Both the position numbers and the translations under genes were made by a program. DNA of 64,000 nt from contig OZ037898.1 in assembly GCA_964035575.1 (NCBI GenBank), forward strand, positions 1,116,001 through 1,180,000. Direction: 5' to 3'. The stretch comes from Rhynchopus sp. YZ270_cl-10. Its lineage: Eukaryota; Euglenozoa; Diplonemea; Diplonemida; Diplonemidae. Shown here one piece after another: positions 19,725 through 29,056 of the stretch. Position 1 is the first letter of the stretch, and the number at the start of each line of letters is the position of its first letter. The notes beneath the pieces were generated by a model that saw only the letters and a program-made list of their open reading frames with translations, did not search any database and was not told the origin of the DNA.

Positions 19725-21428
19725 ATGGAACTGATTATCCAGGGGTTCGGGAAGGAGTACATGATCGAGGTGGGTGAGGATGACACAACAGAGACCATGC
19801 AGCAGAAGGTGGCGTCTGCAGAAGGGTTGTGCGAAGACAGCTTTCGTATGGGCTTCGGAGGGAAGGACGAAGGAGAGGACATCACACAGCTGAGTGCCGG
19901 AGACACAGTCATCTTGGCGAAAACGCCGAAGTTTGAAGCCATTGCAGCACTTCATGCTTTGGGTGAGACGGACATTACCGCAGAAAGGCTGCAGTACGTG
20001 AGGGATCCGAAGGTGGCGAGTTTGCTCCTTCAGGCAGAAGTTGTTGCTGCGATTCCAGATGATTTCTTCATACAGAGTGCAGTAACGTGCGTTGGTTTCA
20101 GTTGTGCCTTCCATGTGGATGACGACTGTGGTATTACACTGCACCTGCCTGCATTGCCGCGTGTCACCGTGATCGGGAAGCATTTCATGTCCGCGTGCAG
20201 GGTGTTGTCGACAGTTGATCTCACGGGCTTGCAGGCAGTCACCTCAATTGGGCATCATTTTCTCGCCCGCTGCCCGACGTTGACAGCAGTTAGCCTCACC
20301 GGCTTGCAAGCAGTCACCACGATAGGTAACTGCTTCCTCAGCGGATGCGTTCAGTTGTCGACAGTCAACCTCGCCGGCCTCCGAGCAGTTACTGCGATTG
20401 GTAACGATTTTCTCTCCAGGTGCTCGACGTTGTCGACAGTTGACCTCTGCAGCTTACAAGCAGTCACCGCGATTGGGAGCAATTTCCTGGACGGCTGCAG
20501 GATGTTGTCGACAATTGACCTTGCCAGCCTCCAAGGAGTCACCTCGATTGGTAACGATTTTCTCTCCAGGTGCTCGACGTTGTCGACAGTTGACTTTACC
20601 GTCCTTCGAGCAGTCACCTCGATTGGGAACAATTTCCTGTACTCGTGCAAGGCGTTGACGAGAGTTTACCTCACCGGCTTGCAAGCAGTCACCACGATAG
20701 GTAACTACTTCCTCAGCGGATGCATTCAGTTGTCGACAGTCAACCTCGCCGGCCTCCGAGCAGTTACTGCGATTGGTAACCAGTTCCTCAGCGGGTGCAC
20801 GACGTTGTCGACAGTTGACCTCTGCAGCTTACAAGCAGTCACCGTGATTGGGAAATATTTCCTGTACGGCTGCATGGTATTGCGTACGATTGACCTTGCC
20901 AGCCTCCAAGCAATCACCGCGATTGAGAACGACTTCCTCTCCATGTGCGCATTTTCTACAGTAGACCTCACCGGACTGCAAGCAGTCACTGCGATTGGGA
21001 ACAATTTCCTGAACTCGTGCACGTCCTTGGCGACAGTCAACCTCTCCGGCCTGCAAGGAGTCAGGAAAATTGAGAACAGTTTCCTGTGCATGTGCACGGC
21101 GTTGAGAACGGTTGACCTCACAGGCTTGCAAGCAGTTACCTCCATTGGGAACAATTTCCTGAGCACGTGCAAGGCGTTAACGACAGTAGACCTCACCGGA
21201 CTGCAAGCAGTCACCACAATTGGGAACAATTTCCTGTACGCGTGCAAGGCGTTGACTAAAGTTAACCTCACCGGACTGCAAGCAGTCACCGCGATTGGGA
21301 ACCAGTTTCTCGGCAGGTGCACAGCATTGAGGACGCTACATGGAAAGGACGGGTGCAGCAACGCTGTGCACATGGCAGTAGAGAACACGAGGGATAAAAT
21401 AAAGTGGGAGTGGGAATACGTTTCTTGA
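19725..21428 (+). CDS. Ubiquitin-like domain plus BspA-type leucine-rich-repeat protein
   Basis: 567 residues. Residues 1-70 resemble a ubiquitin-like fold (MELIIQGFG, IEVGEDDTTETM, LSAGDTVIL). A helical linker follows (about 72-125). Then come sixteen repeats of 25 residues with consensus LSTVDLTGLQAVTSIGNNFL plus SxC, the pattern of BspA-like (LRR_5) repeats; the eleventh is one residue short. The Cys in each repeat is nearly invariant. At DNA level the repeat is 75 bp, with a five-repeat (375-bp) higher-order copy visible between 20298 and 20673. No signal peptide or membrane span, so probably cytosolic. LRR arrays bind proteins; the partner is unknown. Confidence 0.9.
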   Translation: MELIIQGFGKEYMIEVGEDDTTETMQQKVASAEGLCEDSFRMGFGGKDEGEDITQLSAGDTVILAKTPKFEAIAALHALGETDITAERLQYVRDPKVASLLLQAEVVAAIPDDFFIQSAVTCVGFSCAFHVDDDCGITLHLPALPRVTVIGKHFMSACRVLSTVDLTGLQAVTSIGHHFLARCPTLTAVSLTGLQAVTTIGNCFLSGCVQLSTVNLAGLRAVTAIGNDFLSRCSTLSTVDLCSLQAVTAIGSNFLDGCRMLSTIDLASLQGVTSIGNDFLSRCSTLSTVDFTVLRAVTSIGNNFLYSCKALTRVYLTGLQAVTTIGNYFLSGCIQLSTVNLAGLRAVTAIGNQFLSGCTTLSTVDLCSLQAVTVIGKYFLYGCMVLRTIDLASLQAITAIENDFLSMCAFSTVDLTGLQAVTAIGNNFLNSCTSLATVNLSGLQGVRKIENSFLCMCTALRTVDLTGLQAVTSIGNNFLSTCKALTTVDLTGLQAVTTIGNNFLYACKALTKVNLTGLQAVTAIGNQFLGRCTALRTLHGKDGCSNAVHMAVENTRDKIKWEWEYVS

Positions 21429-21833
21429 ATCCTTCGGTGGATTAGAGGTTTGGCCTTACTGCGTTTGGTGTTCTGTTGCAAAAAAAAAAATTACCGACGA
21501 AACGAGAGATAGGCGAGGAAAGGCTGCGTGGAGTTCACACGAGAAAAAAGCGAGGTGTCTACACGTCATCAATTTTTCAATTTTTCAAAAAAAAACAACT
21601 GAGGGATAAACAAGGATCCCCCCTACCTCTTCCACCACCCTTTTCCTTTGCGTTCAAACAAAGGGTACCCGAATCCCATTTCCCCCTCCCCTCACTAATC
21701 CAAGATTTAGACCCCCCCCACTACTCTCTACCCCCCTATTAACCCCCACCACAAAAACCGCGGTGATTTTCTACCTCCAACAGCGCACACACAAACCTTC
21801 GACAATTTGAGTCCACATCAACTTCACCAACAA
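21429..21833. other. Short intergenic stretch with C-rich leader
   Basis: It contains a repeat shared with 7489-7535 and then a long C/A-rich pyrimidine stretch ending CCTCCAACAG near 21782, a plausible splice acceptor for the PDZ gene. Confidence 0.6.
21495..21545 (+). repeat. K repeat, second copy (first at 7489-7535)
   Basis: Both copies read AACGAGAGATAGGCGA, then a GGCTG-containing stretch, then GTGGAG and TCACACG. They share orientation with the genes. Confidence 0.75.
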
Positions 21834-23564
21834 ATGGACGCCGACATCGAACGCCGTGCGCACAAAGCGTATTCCGAGGGGATTCTCCTAGCCTACCATG
21901 AAGAGGCGAAACGACGGACCCACCCGACCCCACCACCCCCACCCTCCCGCAGATCCTCCCTGAAGGAAGCTGCGAAGCCACTACGGCCTACCATCACTGC
22001 CTCTCCTGTACGTTCCAGCACCGGGACCATGAAGGGCCGCGATGCACCACCAAAAGGAACCCTCGGTGCAGGCGCCGCAGGGCTAAGCAGAACAGAGCTG
22101 GAGACACTACTCTATCGGCAACTCATTGAGGAAAGCGGCGGGGAAGGAGCGAATACGGTAGTAGTGGCCAAACGAGACGGACGGGTAGGGGTTCAGTTTG
22201 AAGGTCGGACAGTGGTGGAGGTGGACCCTGGGAGTGCGTCGGAAGCGGCAGGGCTTTCAGTGGGTGACCGAATTTTTAGTGTCTGCGGTGTGCGTGCCAA
22301 CGACGACAGCGCAGCAGTTCTGCAGATGCTTCAATCCGCACCAGACACATTCGAAATGGTGGTACAACAGACAATTCGAGAGGCATGGACCAGACCTGCA
22401 ATGCGATTTCTTGATGGCCGTTTTTTGACCACCACCGAAGGGGAAATCATCAAGCTAGCACGACCCGAAAAGGTTGCTCTCGTTGAACCCCGCTTTCCAA
22501 CCTCCGTTAGCTTCAGCGGAGGGGGTGGTGGTGGAGGTGGTGTCCCAACCAACATTGTCTCGCCACGCAGTGTGTCTCCTCAATACACTCCGTTTACCCC
22601 GCAGATGACACCGATGCCTCAACACCCAACGCAGACGCATTCACCGTCACGAGGTTTGCCTCATATTGGTCCGGTTCAAGCAACGACGCCACATCGTGGA
22701 ACTCCTGGGTTGGATATGTACGCAGGATATGGCATGGCGCCTCCGCCAGAACCGGTACAGCAGGCGCCTGCAAAGAGTAATTGGGGACCTGCAAGGGGTG
22801 ATACTGCGGCATCGGCAGCAGCAGAGCGGGATGCGCTGAGGGAGGAGTTAAAGGAGGCAAGACGTGAGGTAGTGTCGTTGAGGCAGGAGGCAGGGCGTTT
22901 GCGGGCGAATCCTGGGGAGAGGGGGGAGAGGGTTGGGGGCAGAGAGCCGGCAAGCCCCGGTATGACGCTTGCGGCAAAGGAGCTGGTGCACCGTATTTCA
23001 GGGGGTGGGGAGCTGCAGAGGCTATTGTCGCAGCGTCCCGTGAATGATATGGCGCAGGCCAGTCAGCTTGCGGAGCGTCTCATCAGCCACAACACACAGA
23101 ATATGTCAACCAGCGAGGAAATGGATTTGACCAAGGTGCTCGCAGTGTCCGCGCTATCCGCGCACCTCTTAGCCGCATCGAAACGAGCCTCAATCGCAGC
23201 AACCGAGCAATGGCACGGTGCAGAAGACACCGCACATCACACCGTAGCAAACAGCTGGCCACGCGCAGGGAGCCCGCTCCAACAAGGCATGCCACAACGT
23301 CCTGTACCACCTCCAGCACCAATAGAACGGTGGAGCCGTGTAGAAGGTGCAGACTCTGTGCAGTCTGAAGGGGATGTGGGTGGAGGAGGAGGAGGAGGAG
23401 GAGGAGGTGGCGGATTCAGTTCTCTCCCACAACCTGACCACCCCACTCCACAGGAAGACCTCCTTCCGGCAATAACCGGGAGAGGGTCTGGACCTGGTTT
23501 GCTCGGTGGGGGTGGTGGTGGTGGTGGGGGCCCAGGCGTGAGACTCTCAATAGTCCCAATATAA
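21834..23564 (+). CDS. PDZ-domain protein with coiled coil
   Basis: 576 residues from the Met at 21834 (MDADIERR); a Met nine codons upstream is also in frame. Residues 108-178 form a PDZ domain: GVQFEGRTVVEVDPGSASEA, then GLSVGDRIFSVCG. PDZ domains hold C-terminal tails of partners and organise complexes. Before it is a Pro/Ser-rich tail. After it come glycine runs, a Pro/Thr/Ser-rich stretch with TPF and TPM motifs, a coiled coil (ERDALREELKEARREVVSL, about residue 330-355) and a further helical region (ELVHRISGGGELQRLLSQ). Gly runs near 22520, 23385 and 23505 are prone to slippage. No membrane span. Confidence 0.88.
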   Translation: MDADIERRAHKAYSEGILLAYHEEAKRRTHPTPPPPPSRRSSLKEAAKPLRPTITASPVRSSTGTMKGRDAPPKGTLGAGAAGLSRTELETLLYRQLIEESGGEGANTVVVAKRDGRVGVQFEGRTVVEVDPGSASEAAGLSVGDRIFSVCGVRANDDSAAVLQMLQSAPDTFEMVVQQTIREAWTRPAMRFLDGRFLTTTEGEIIKLARPEKVALVEPRFPTSVSFSGGGGGGGGVPTNIVSPRSVSPQYTPFTPQMTPMPQHPTQTHSPSRGLPHIGPVQATTPHRGTPGLDMYAGYGMAPPPEPVQQAPAKSNWGPARGDTAASAAAERDALREELKEARREVVSLRQEAGRLRANPGERGERVGGREPASPGMTLAAKELVHRISGGGELQRLLSQRPVNDMAQASQLAERLISHNTQNMSTSEEMDLTKVLAVSALSAHLLAASKRASIAATEQWHGAEDTAHHTVANSWPRAGSPLQQGMPQRPVPPPAPIERWSRVEGADSVQSEGDVGGGGGGGGGGGGFSSLPQPDHPTPQEDLLPAITGRGSGPGLLGGGGGGGGGPGVRLSIVPI

Positions 23565-24442
23565 TAAAACTAATGGGGCTGTAAGAGGGGGTTGCTTTAG
23601 ATGACTAAAAGTAGCGTGATGTGAAGAATTCATTTTGTCTATTTTTTTTGATACTGCACGATAACGAAAATGTGATCAAAGGTGACTAGGAGAGTCATCT
23701 TATAAACTTTCTTTTTTTTGGCCCTCAAAGAGGTTTCCTCTTCACATCCACTCGGTGGGAGCGTATTGTGGAGTAATAAAAATATCACAGAATAATTCAT
23801 TACACACTTTTCCGCACAAACAATTTTTTTTTTTGCTTTTTTTTTAAGTTTCGATCTATGACCTCCAATGTTTGTGGTAGCTCGGGGTGTGTGTGTGTGT
23901 GTGTTGTGCGTATTTTGCTAAGGGCAATTCCTTATGCAAGGAACAACCCATTTTTACGCACAAACCGTTTCCTCCCCCTCCCCCCAGGATTCCCTTTTAG
24001 AATATATGACTGTGTGTACAACGATGTTATTTTCTTTTGTACTCTTTTGTGTTTTTTTTTTGTATTAGAACGAGTTTTACGGTGCAAAACACACCCGGTG
24101 ATGTCAAAAGCAATGTTGCAAGCAAAACCCCTTCCCAGGCTTACTACACAAAAGATGTTCCAATTATCCCTGTTTTGTTGCCCAGACGAGTGGGTGTAGG
24201 ACATCTCTCAACTATAGAAGTAAGCCAGCAGAGGGATAGACGTGGAGCAAAATTTCCGTCTCTACATTTTCTTTTTTTTTCTCTCCAACTTTTCAAAAAT
24301 AAGAACATAGCACTGCTACGCCATGACCAGGGGTCTTTGCGACTCTCCAATCCGTACCCCGAAAAAGACCTGCATTTCCCCCCTCCCTCCCTCTTTTTTC
24401 CCCAGTGTATTTCCCTGTGTTCGCAATGATCCCTTCCTCTGG

Positions 24443-24490
24443 CTGATGAGTGGAAGCGGGAGTAGCACATTATCAGATGTAAACCACGAA
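24443..24490 (+). repeat. Dispersed repeat with hammerhead-like core, copy 2
   Basis: CTGATGA, stem GTGG (24450-24453) pairing with CCAC (24483-24486), then GAAA (24487-24490). This has the invariant residues of the hammerhead core and a better stem II than the copy at 3674. GGTTG/CAACC follows as a hairpin. I could not find a convincing stem I or a cleavage triplet placed correctly. Confidence 0.35.
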
Positions 24491-24534
24491 AGCATGGTTG
24501 GGGTGTCAACCACCCCGGTCCACCCTGTCACACC

Positions 24535-24585
24535 AAGGTACACTGTTCACGAGAGGGCTTTGCATTTCAAGTCAACTTTTTTTTC
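24535..24585 (+). repeat. C-family repeat
   Basis: It carries CACGAGAGGGCTTTG, then CATTTCAAGTCAAC and a T-run, about 60 nt upstream of the next gene. Confidence 0.85.
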
Positions 24586-24645
24586 GAAATTTCCCCCCAA
24601 AAAAACCTCTTATACACAGGAAAAAGCGCAACGCTGTGTGGAAAA

Positions 24646-26601
24646 ATGGGGTGCAGATCACGCACCCTGTTGCTTTGTGTGTGTTTTACACACAGCATCC
24701 TTTGCGACTCACCTGTGGACCTCTCCGTGGAGTACCATGACTGGGTGCAGGCTGGGTATTCAATGGGCGGGTCCATTATAGACATTGAGTTCTCGGACGA
24801 CGAGACGGTTGCAGCCACCGTGGACACGGCAGGGTCTGGGACGATACAGAAGATGGACACAAACACCCCCAAACAGATCAGCTTTGGGAACAGCAGCACA
24901 CCCCTTGCCGCGCTTCTCCTCAACACGAACGGCGGTGTCGCTGCAGGGCTTGCGAAGGATCTCTCTCACATCAAACTCCGCGCAACCCGCCCAGACATCG
25001 CGCAAGCTGATGTAGTGTACACACAGATCCCCCTCCCGCCGACGTCGGGGCTCACACACCATAGGGTATCCTTCAGACGCAACAGCCTTGCGCTCTGCGA
25101 CGCCCAGACACTGTATGTGTACACGCTCACGACAGATGGGTGGGAGGATGGGCTGCCGCCGTTAGGTGTTTTGTCGTTCGTTACAACGGTGTTTGCGTTG
25201 CCATCTGGGGGGGCGTCGTGCGCAGCGATGGTTCTGTCGCACGACGCACGGCAGATAGTATACGCGCTAGGCAAGGAGCTGATCTGGGTCAAAGCCAATG
25301 CAGACCTCTCGGAGAACAGCACCCTCGAGCAGACCGCCTCCGTGACAACAGGGGCGGTGATCACAACGCTGTCCTGCACGCACAACGCAGACTACGTTGG
25401 GGTCAACACCGACACCGGCGCGGCCGAGCTGTGGGATACCAAAACCCTTGCAAAACCCATCACCTCCATCAAGAACGTTCCGGTACCAGTTGGGGCTGGC
25501 GAGCAGGGCAAATTTGGGGTAAACGCGTGGGAGCTTATCGCCCACGCCGACACAACAACTTCAATAAACGTTACATCAATTCTGCAACTCCAAGCAAGCA
25601 CCGGGACACATGGGGACTGGGTGTCAACGATGCCCTCTACGATCGACAACCTGGCGATGTCGCACAGAGGGCTACGCCTTGCTGTGGCGACATCGAAGAC
25701 AGTCACCTTCTACCGAGGCTGTGTTGCGGATATGGCAGCAAAGCGCTACAACATCCCGCACAACGGCTACCGCCAGGTCGTGCACACCACACTCGAGCAG
25801 TGCCGCGACCAATGCTGCTCAGACGAGATCTGCACAATGTTCCAATGGATCGAGGCAATCGTCCCCGCAGACTCAGGCTACCCCAAGGTGCAGTGCCTTC
25901 TCTTCTCCGACGACGAAGACGACATTGTCGAGGACGGACACCACCCCTTCCACACATACCTCGTCCGGCAGCTGGTCCCCATCGAGAGCAGCGACGACGA
26001 CAGCCCCTTACTGATCATTCTCATCGTCCTTGCCGTGGTTCTGCTGTGCTGTTCTGCGCTTGCTGCGGTTCTCTTCATGAAAAACCGGAAGCAGGCGGAG
26101 AGACTTTCCGGTACCTCTGCGCCGTCTCAGGCGAACAAAAACAATATGCAGCAAGAGATCGATGTAGGCCTTCTCGCGAACGAAGTCAAACACGACGACG
26201 AACCCGATCAACCTTCCAAAGACGACAAGAAGGAGGACGGCACTGACCGTTCTGGTGACACCTCCGCCGCATCGCCCATAGCACCCATCGCTGCAACTAC
26301 CTCTGTGGGAAATGCATCCATGGTGTCCATCTCTGGCAGCAAAAAGAAGGCCGGCAAACGCCTCGATGAGAGCGCCAACCCCGAACCCGAGCCAGAAAAG
26401 AAAAAGAAAAAGAAGCGCCGTTCCTCAACAGTGGTGTCCGCAGCGGGTGGAAGTGCTGCAGAGGGAGAGATGGTTTCCATGAAGGAGGACACAACGACAG
26501 AAGACACAAAAAAGCCTGAAGAGACAGCGAAGAAGCCTGGGGTTCCAAAACCAAAGAAGAAGGCTACCCCAAGCCCGCCCCCAGATGACGATGATGTCTA
26601 G
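24646..26601 (+). CDS. Single-span receptor-like membrane protein with Lys-rich cytoplasmic tail
   Basis: 651 residues. A signal peptide (TLLLCVCFTHSILC, residues 7-20) leads a large ectodomain. Its beta-rich repeats (IIDIEFSDDETVAATV, then VITTLSCTHNADYVGV) suggest a WD40-like propeller. Residues about 362-450 form a Cys-rich module (CRDQCCSDEICTMFQW) that resembles a PAN/apple domain, a ligand-binding fold. A membrane span lies at about 453-478 (LLIILIVLAVVLLCCSALAA). The tail is acidic/basic and disordered, with a KKKKKKRR-type basic block and many Ser/Thr. Topology implies an outside sensor with an inside anchoring tail. The ligand is unknown. Confidence 0.85.
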   Translation: MGCRSRTLLLCVCFTHSILCDSPVDLSVEYHDWVQAGYSMGGSIIDIEFSDDETVAATVDTAGSGTIQKMDTNTPKQISFGNSSTPLAALLLNTNGGVAAGLAKDLSHIKLRATRPDIAQADVVYTQIPLPPTSGLTHHRVSFRRNSLALCDAQTLYVYTLTTDGWEDGLPPLGVLSFVTTVFALPSGGASCAAMVLSHDARQIVYALGKELIWVKANADLSENSTLEQTASVTTGAVITTLSCTHNADYVGVNTDTGAAELWDTKTLAKPITSIKNVPVPVGAGEQGKFGVNAWELIAHADTTTSINVTSILQLQASTGTHGDWVSTMPSTIDNLAMSHRGLRLAVATSKTVTFYRGCVADMAAKRYNIPHNGYRQVVHTTLEQCRDQCCSDEICTMFQWIEAIVPADSGYPKVQCLLFSDDEDDIVEDGHHPFHTYLVRQLVPIESSDDDSPLLIILIVLAVVLLCCSALAAVLFMKNRKQAERLSGTSAPSQANKNNMQQEIDVGLLANEVKHDDEPDQPSKDDKKEDGTDRSGDTSAASPIAPIAATTSVGNASMVSISGSKKKAGKRLDESANPEPEPEKKKKKKRRSSTVVSAAGGSAAEGEMVSMKEDTTTEDTKKPEETAKKPGVPKPKKKATPSPPPDDDDV

Positions 26602-27497
26602 TATCTGTTTATATTGTCGCGTTTTTTTTTTGTGAGTAGTAAGCTTTCTCTTAAGTTGACTGAGGATGGGAGGTGGGGGGTTCAAATCCTTTTTTTGGAA
26701 CACTGTTCACGGATGGTGCTTTTTTATATCGGAGCGTCAGTGCCTGCGTCCCAGAGGCGTTTGCACTATCAACTTCACTTTGTATTTCAAGACTCATTTT
26801 TTTCTTCAGCGTTCTGCTCACACCCCGCAGACACTGAATGGGGAAGGGGGATGTATTTCAATTTAAGTTGACTAAGTACGAGAAACCTTTTGGGTTCGTC
26901 TTATAAAAAAACATCCTTTTTATACAATGTAACCTTTTTCAAAAAGCAGGGCACGTTCCTGTCTTTAACTCAACAAATTTCTTTTCTTTTACAATGTGTA
27001 TGCACATAGAGACCTTGTTTTGCCATGTGTAGTATAATGATGACAATAGGCGCGCCGTGGTTCACTCCGACGGCGACACGCTAGCCCACTCATACACTGG
27101 CTACAATACCAGAGAGGGAGCCTTTGTGCAGTGATGGTGGGTAAGGGGGGGGAGGGTGGTCGGGTGGGGCGGGCTTTCACGATACTATATGTCACGCTGA
27201 CAATGTAGCGTTGTGTTAGGGGAGTGGGTATGGCAGTTGTGCGGGAAGAATTTTTTTTTTTTCGAACTCTGGTATGCCTTGAAACGGCACTGCTTTCATC
27301 CGGATGGCTGGCATCGTACGTGGGTCAGTCGGAGGTGTGCCTGCATCAACAACTACAGTTTATCTTTCATACAGGGTGTGCTGTGTTCTGTAAGGGAGGG
27401 GAGGATGATCATCCAAACTTTTTTTTTTTTCAACAACAATTTAAACCAAAGTGAGGGGTCTGTTTTTTGCTCTTTCAACTTCGCTCTCTTAAAAAAA

Positions 27498-27569
27498 AAC
27501 AGTGGAGATTGCACAAACTGTGGCAACACAACCGAGGCAACTACACTCCAACAATTTATCAAAAAAAAA
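27498..27569 (+). repeat. A2-family repeat
   Basis: AACAGTGGAGATTGCACA, CTGTGGCAACACAACCGAGG, CAACTACACT, CAACAATTTATC, then an A-run. A close copy lies at 31875, and weaker ones at 39280 and 47113. All are in gene orientation. Confidence 0.8.
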
Positions 27570-28110
27570 GTAATGGAAATAGAAATCAAAAAACTCGTTG
27601 TCGTGCCTGCTTACAAAAATTTCCTTTGTAAGAATTCTCCTCGAGGACGGGGGCATACCCACACAGCATGACCCTTGCAACACGAATTAACTTAGAAGAA
27701 TTTTGAAAGAACGTAAAAAAAAATACAAAATATCTGTACGAGAGAGTACAGGAGTGTATGCAGAAAGACAAAAAAATTACTCCTTTTTTTTTCCACAGTT
27801 TCGAGAAGGGGAGATGGGGGGGACGTGGGAGCATGGTGACCATACACCCGGGTAACAGCTAAACATAAACCAAAAAATATTGCGCAAAATTTTTGGAACG
27901 TAATAGATTCTGGAACGTAAAGTAACTGGAATACAGCGGGGAGCATGGTGGGATATATTGTACGTGACACATACCCAACATGCAAAAAGCGTGTTGCCGT
28001 TTTAGCATATTACGTTACAACGAAAATAGCAGTGTGTTACCCGGTCACATGGTCACCTTGAGGTACGAATGAAAGCCCCATAAGAAGGGCGAGAGCCCCG
28101 CCCTTCCCTA

Positions 28111-28236
28111 ATAGTGGCAGTATTGTGATGGGAATAGTTCTCGTCGTTCGCATTGGAATACGCAAAATACATCACAATACACGTGTATTGTGATGTATTT
28201 TGCTCCAATGGGCTCCCATCACAATACTGCCACCAT
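28111..28236. mobile_element. Palindromic miniature element, copy 1 (TA-flanked)
   Basis: The arms are ATRGTGGCAGTATTGTGATG and its complement, meeting in a central AATACACGTGTATT palindrome. TA lies on both sides (28109-28110, 28237-28238). The left arm carries a short unrelated insertion. A second copy lies at 60377-60487. It is non-coding. Confidence 0.82.
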
Positions 28237-28360
28237 TACCCTTCCCTGGGGGCAGACCGAATTTATGTGGCGAAGCCCTCCTTCACATACATAAAGGGAG
28301 TGTACATAGATGTGTTCCGTTCACCGTTTTTCAAAAAAAAAATCCTCCTCTTTGTTTTGA

Positions 28361-28597
28361 GGTACACTGCCACGAGAGGGCTTTTGTATTTCAAGTCAAC
28401 CATTTTTATTCCTCTTGTAAAAAAAATAAAACAAAAATACCACAGTACGCAGTCTTTACATGTACAAACCAAAAAAGCATCCTCCTCCCTCTCCCATTTT
28501 TTTTTCGGTACAGCCGGTCATGTATATCATGACAGTGTACATACCAAGGTACACTGTCACGAGGGGGCTTTGTATCTCAAGTCAATTTTTTTTTTCC
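28361..28597 (+). repeat. Two C-family repeats (28361-28412 and 28551-28597)
   Basis: Both have GGTACACTG, then CACGAG, then GGCTTT, TCAAGTCAA and a T-run. They are 190 bp apart and in the same orientation. Confidence 0.85.
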
Positions 28598-28601
28598 GGC
28601 T

Positions 28602-28960
28602 GACGAGCGGTTGTGTACCGCCCTCGTTCTCTTACGGTACGGCTAGGTCCTCCTTGTTCAGCCGCCACCCTGTTATTGTGCAGTGTGTGTTGTTGTTATT
28701 ATGGTAATTTTACATTCACGCCGCTGCGTCCTCCGTTCACCTCTCTGGGGATGTCGGCCTCCGTGTCAACCATGTCTGCCGACACCGTGTCCCAGTAGAC
28801 CTCCCCCCGCTCCCGGGCCGTCCACTTCTCGTCCTCTCCCTCTCCATCCCTTTGTGCCCCGCAGGGCATCTGCTTAGGTTTCCTTTTGCATCTTTCTGTT
28901 GTTGGGCATTTGCTTTCATCCAGCTGTGTCTCAGTCGGAGGTGCCTGCATTACTTTGTTA
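28602..28960 (+). repeat. S-family composite repeat
   Basis: It starts GAGCGGTTGTGTACCGCC, then CGTTCTCTTACGGTACGG. Later parts (TAGGTTTCCTTTT, TTCTGTTGTTGG, GTCGGAGGTGCCTGCATT) appear in the same order at 47840-48000, so the family is composite and about 170-360 bp long. It ends about 100 nt before the 928-residue gene. Confidence 0.65.
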
Positions 28961-29056
28961 TCATGCCTCACTTTTTTCACTCCACCCTGCCCCTACATTA
29001 CCTATCATATTCAGGGATTTTGTTTTGTTTTGTTTTTTTGCTTTGTTTTTTACACT

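Larger units (their letters stand above)
23565..24645. other. Intergenic with H, hammerhead-like and C repeats
   Basis: No gene is supported. An H cassette lies at 23678-23715, a GT microsatellite near 23888, a hammerhead-like repeat at 24443-24500 and a C repeat at 24535-24585. The leader ends ATACACAG about 35 nt before the next start. Confidence 0.65.
26602..29056. other. Intergenic, repeat mosaic
   Basis: No gene is supported in 2.45 kb. It holds a diverged C repeat (26700), an H cassette (26864-26910), a CATCCGGATGGCTGGCATC block (27298) shared with 47940, an A2 repeat (27498), a palindromic element (28111), two C repeats and an S repeat. The leader ends CTATCATATTCAG near 29014, followed by TG-rich sequence up to the start at 29057. 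Confidence 0.6.

Noticed and set aside
24316-24509. Minus-strand small frames near the hammerhead-like repeat
   Set aside because: Short, biased toward residues from A/T runs, with no leader or coding-like composition.
26680-26700. GGGGTTCAAATCC resembling a tRNA T-loop
   Set aside because: No matching T-stem, anticodon arm or acceptor stem nearby.
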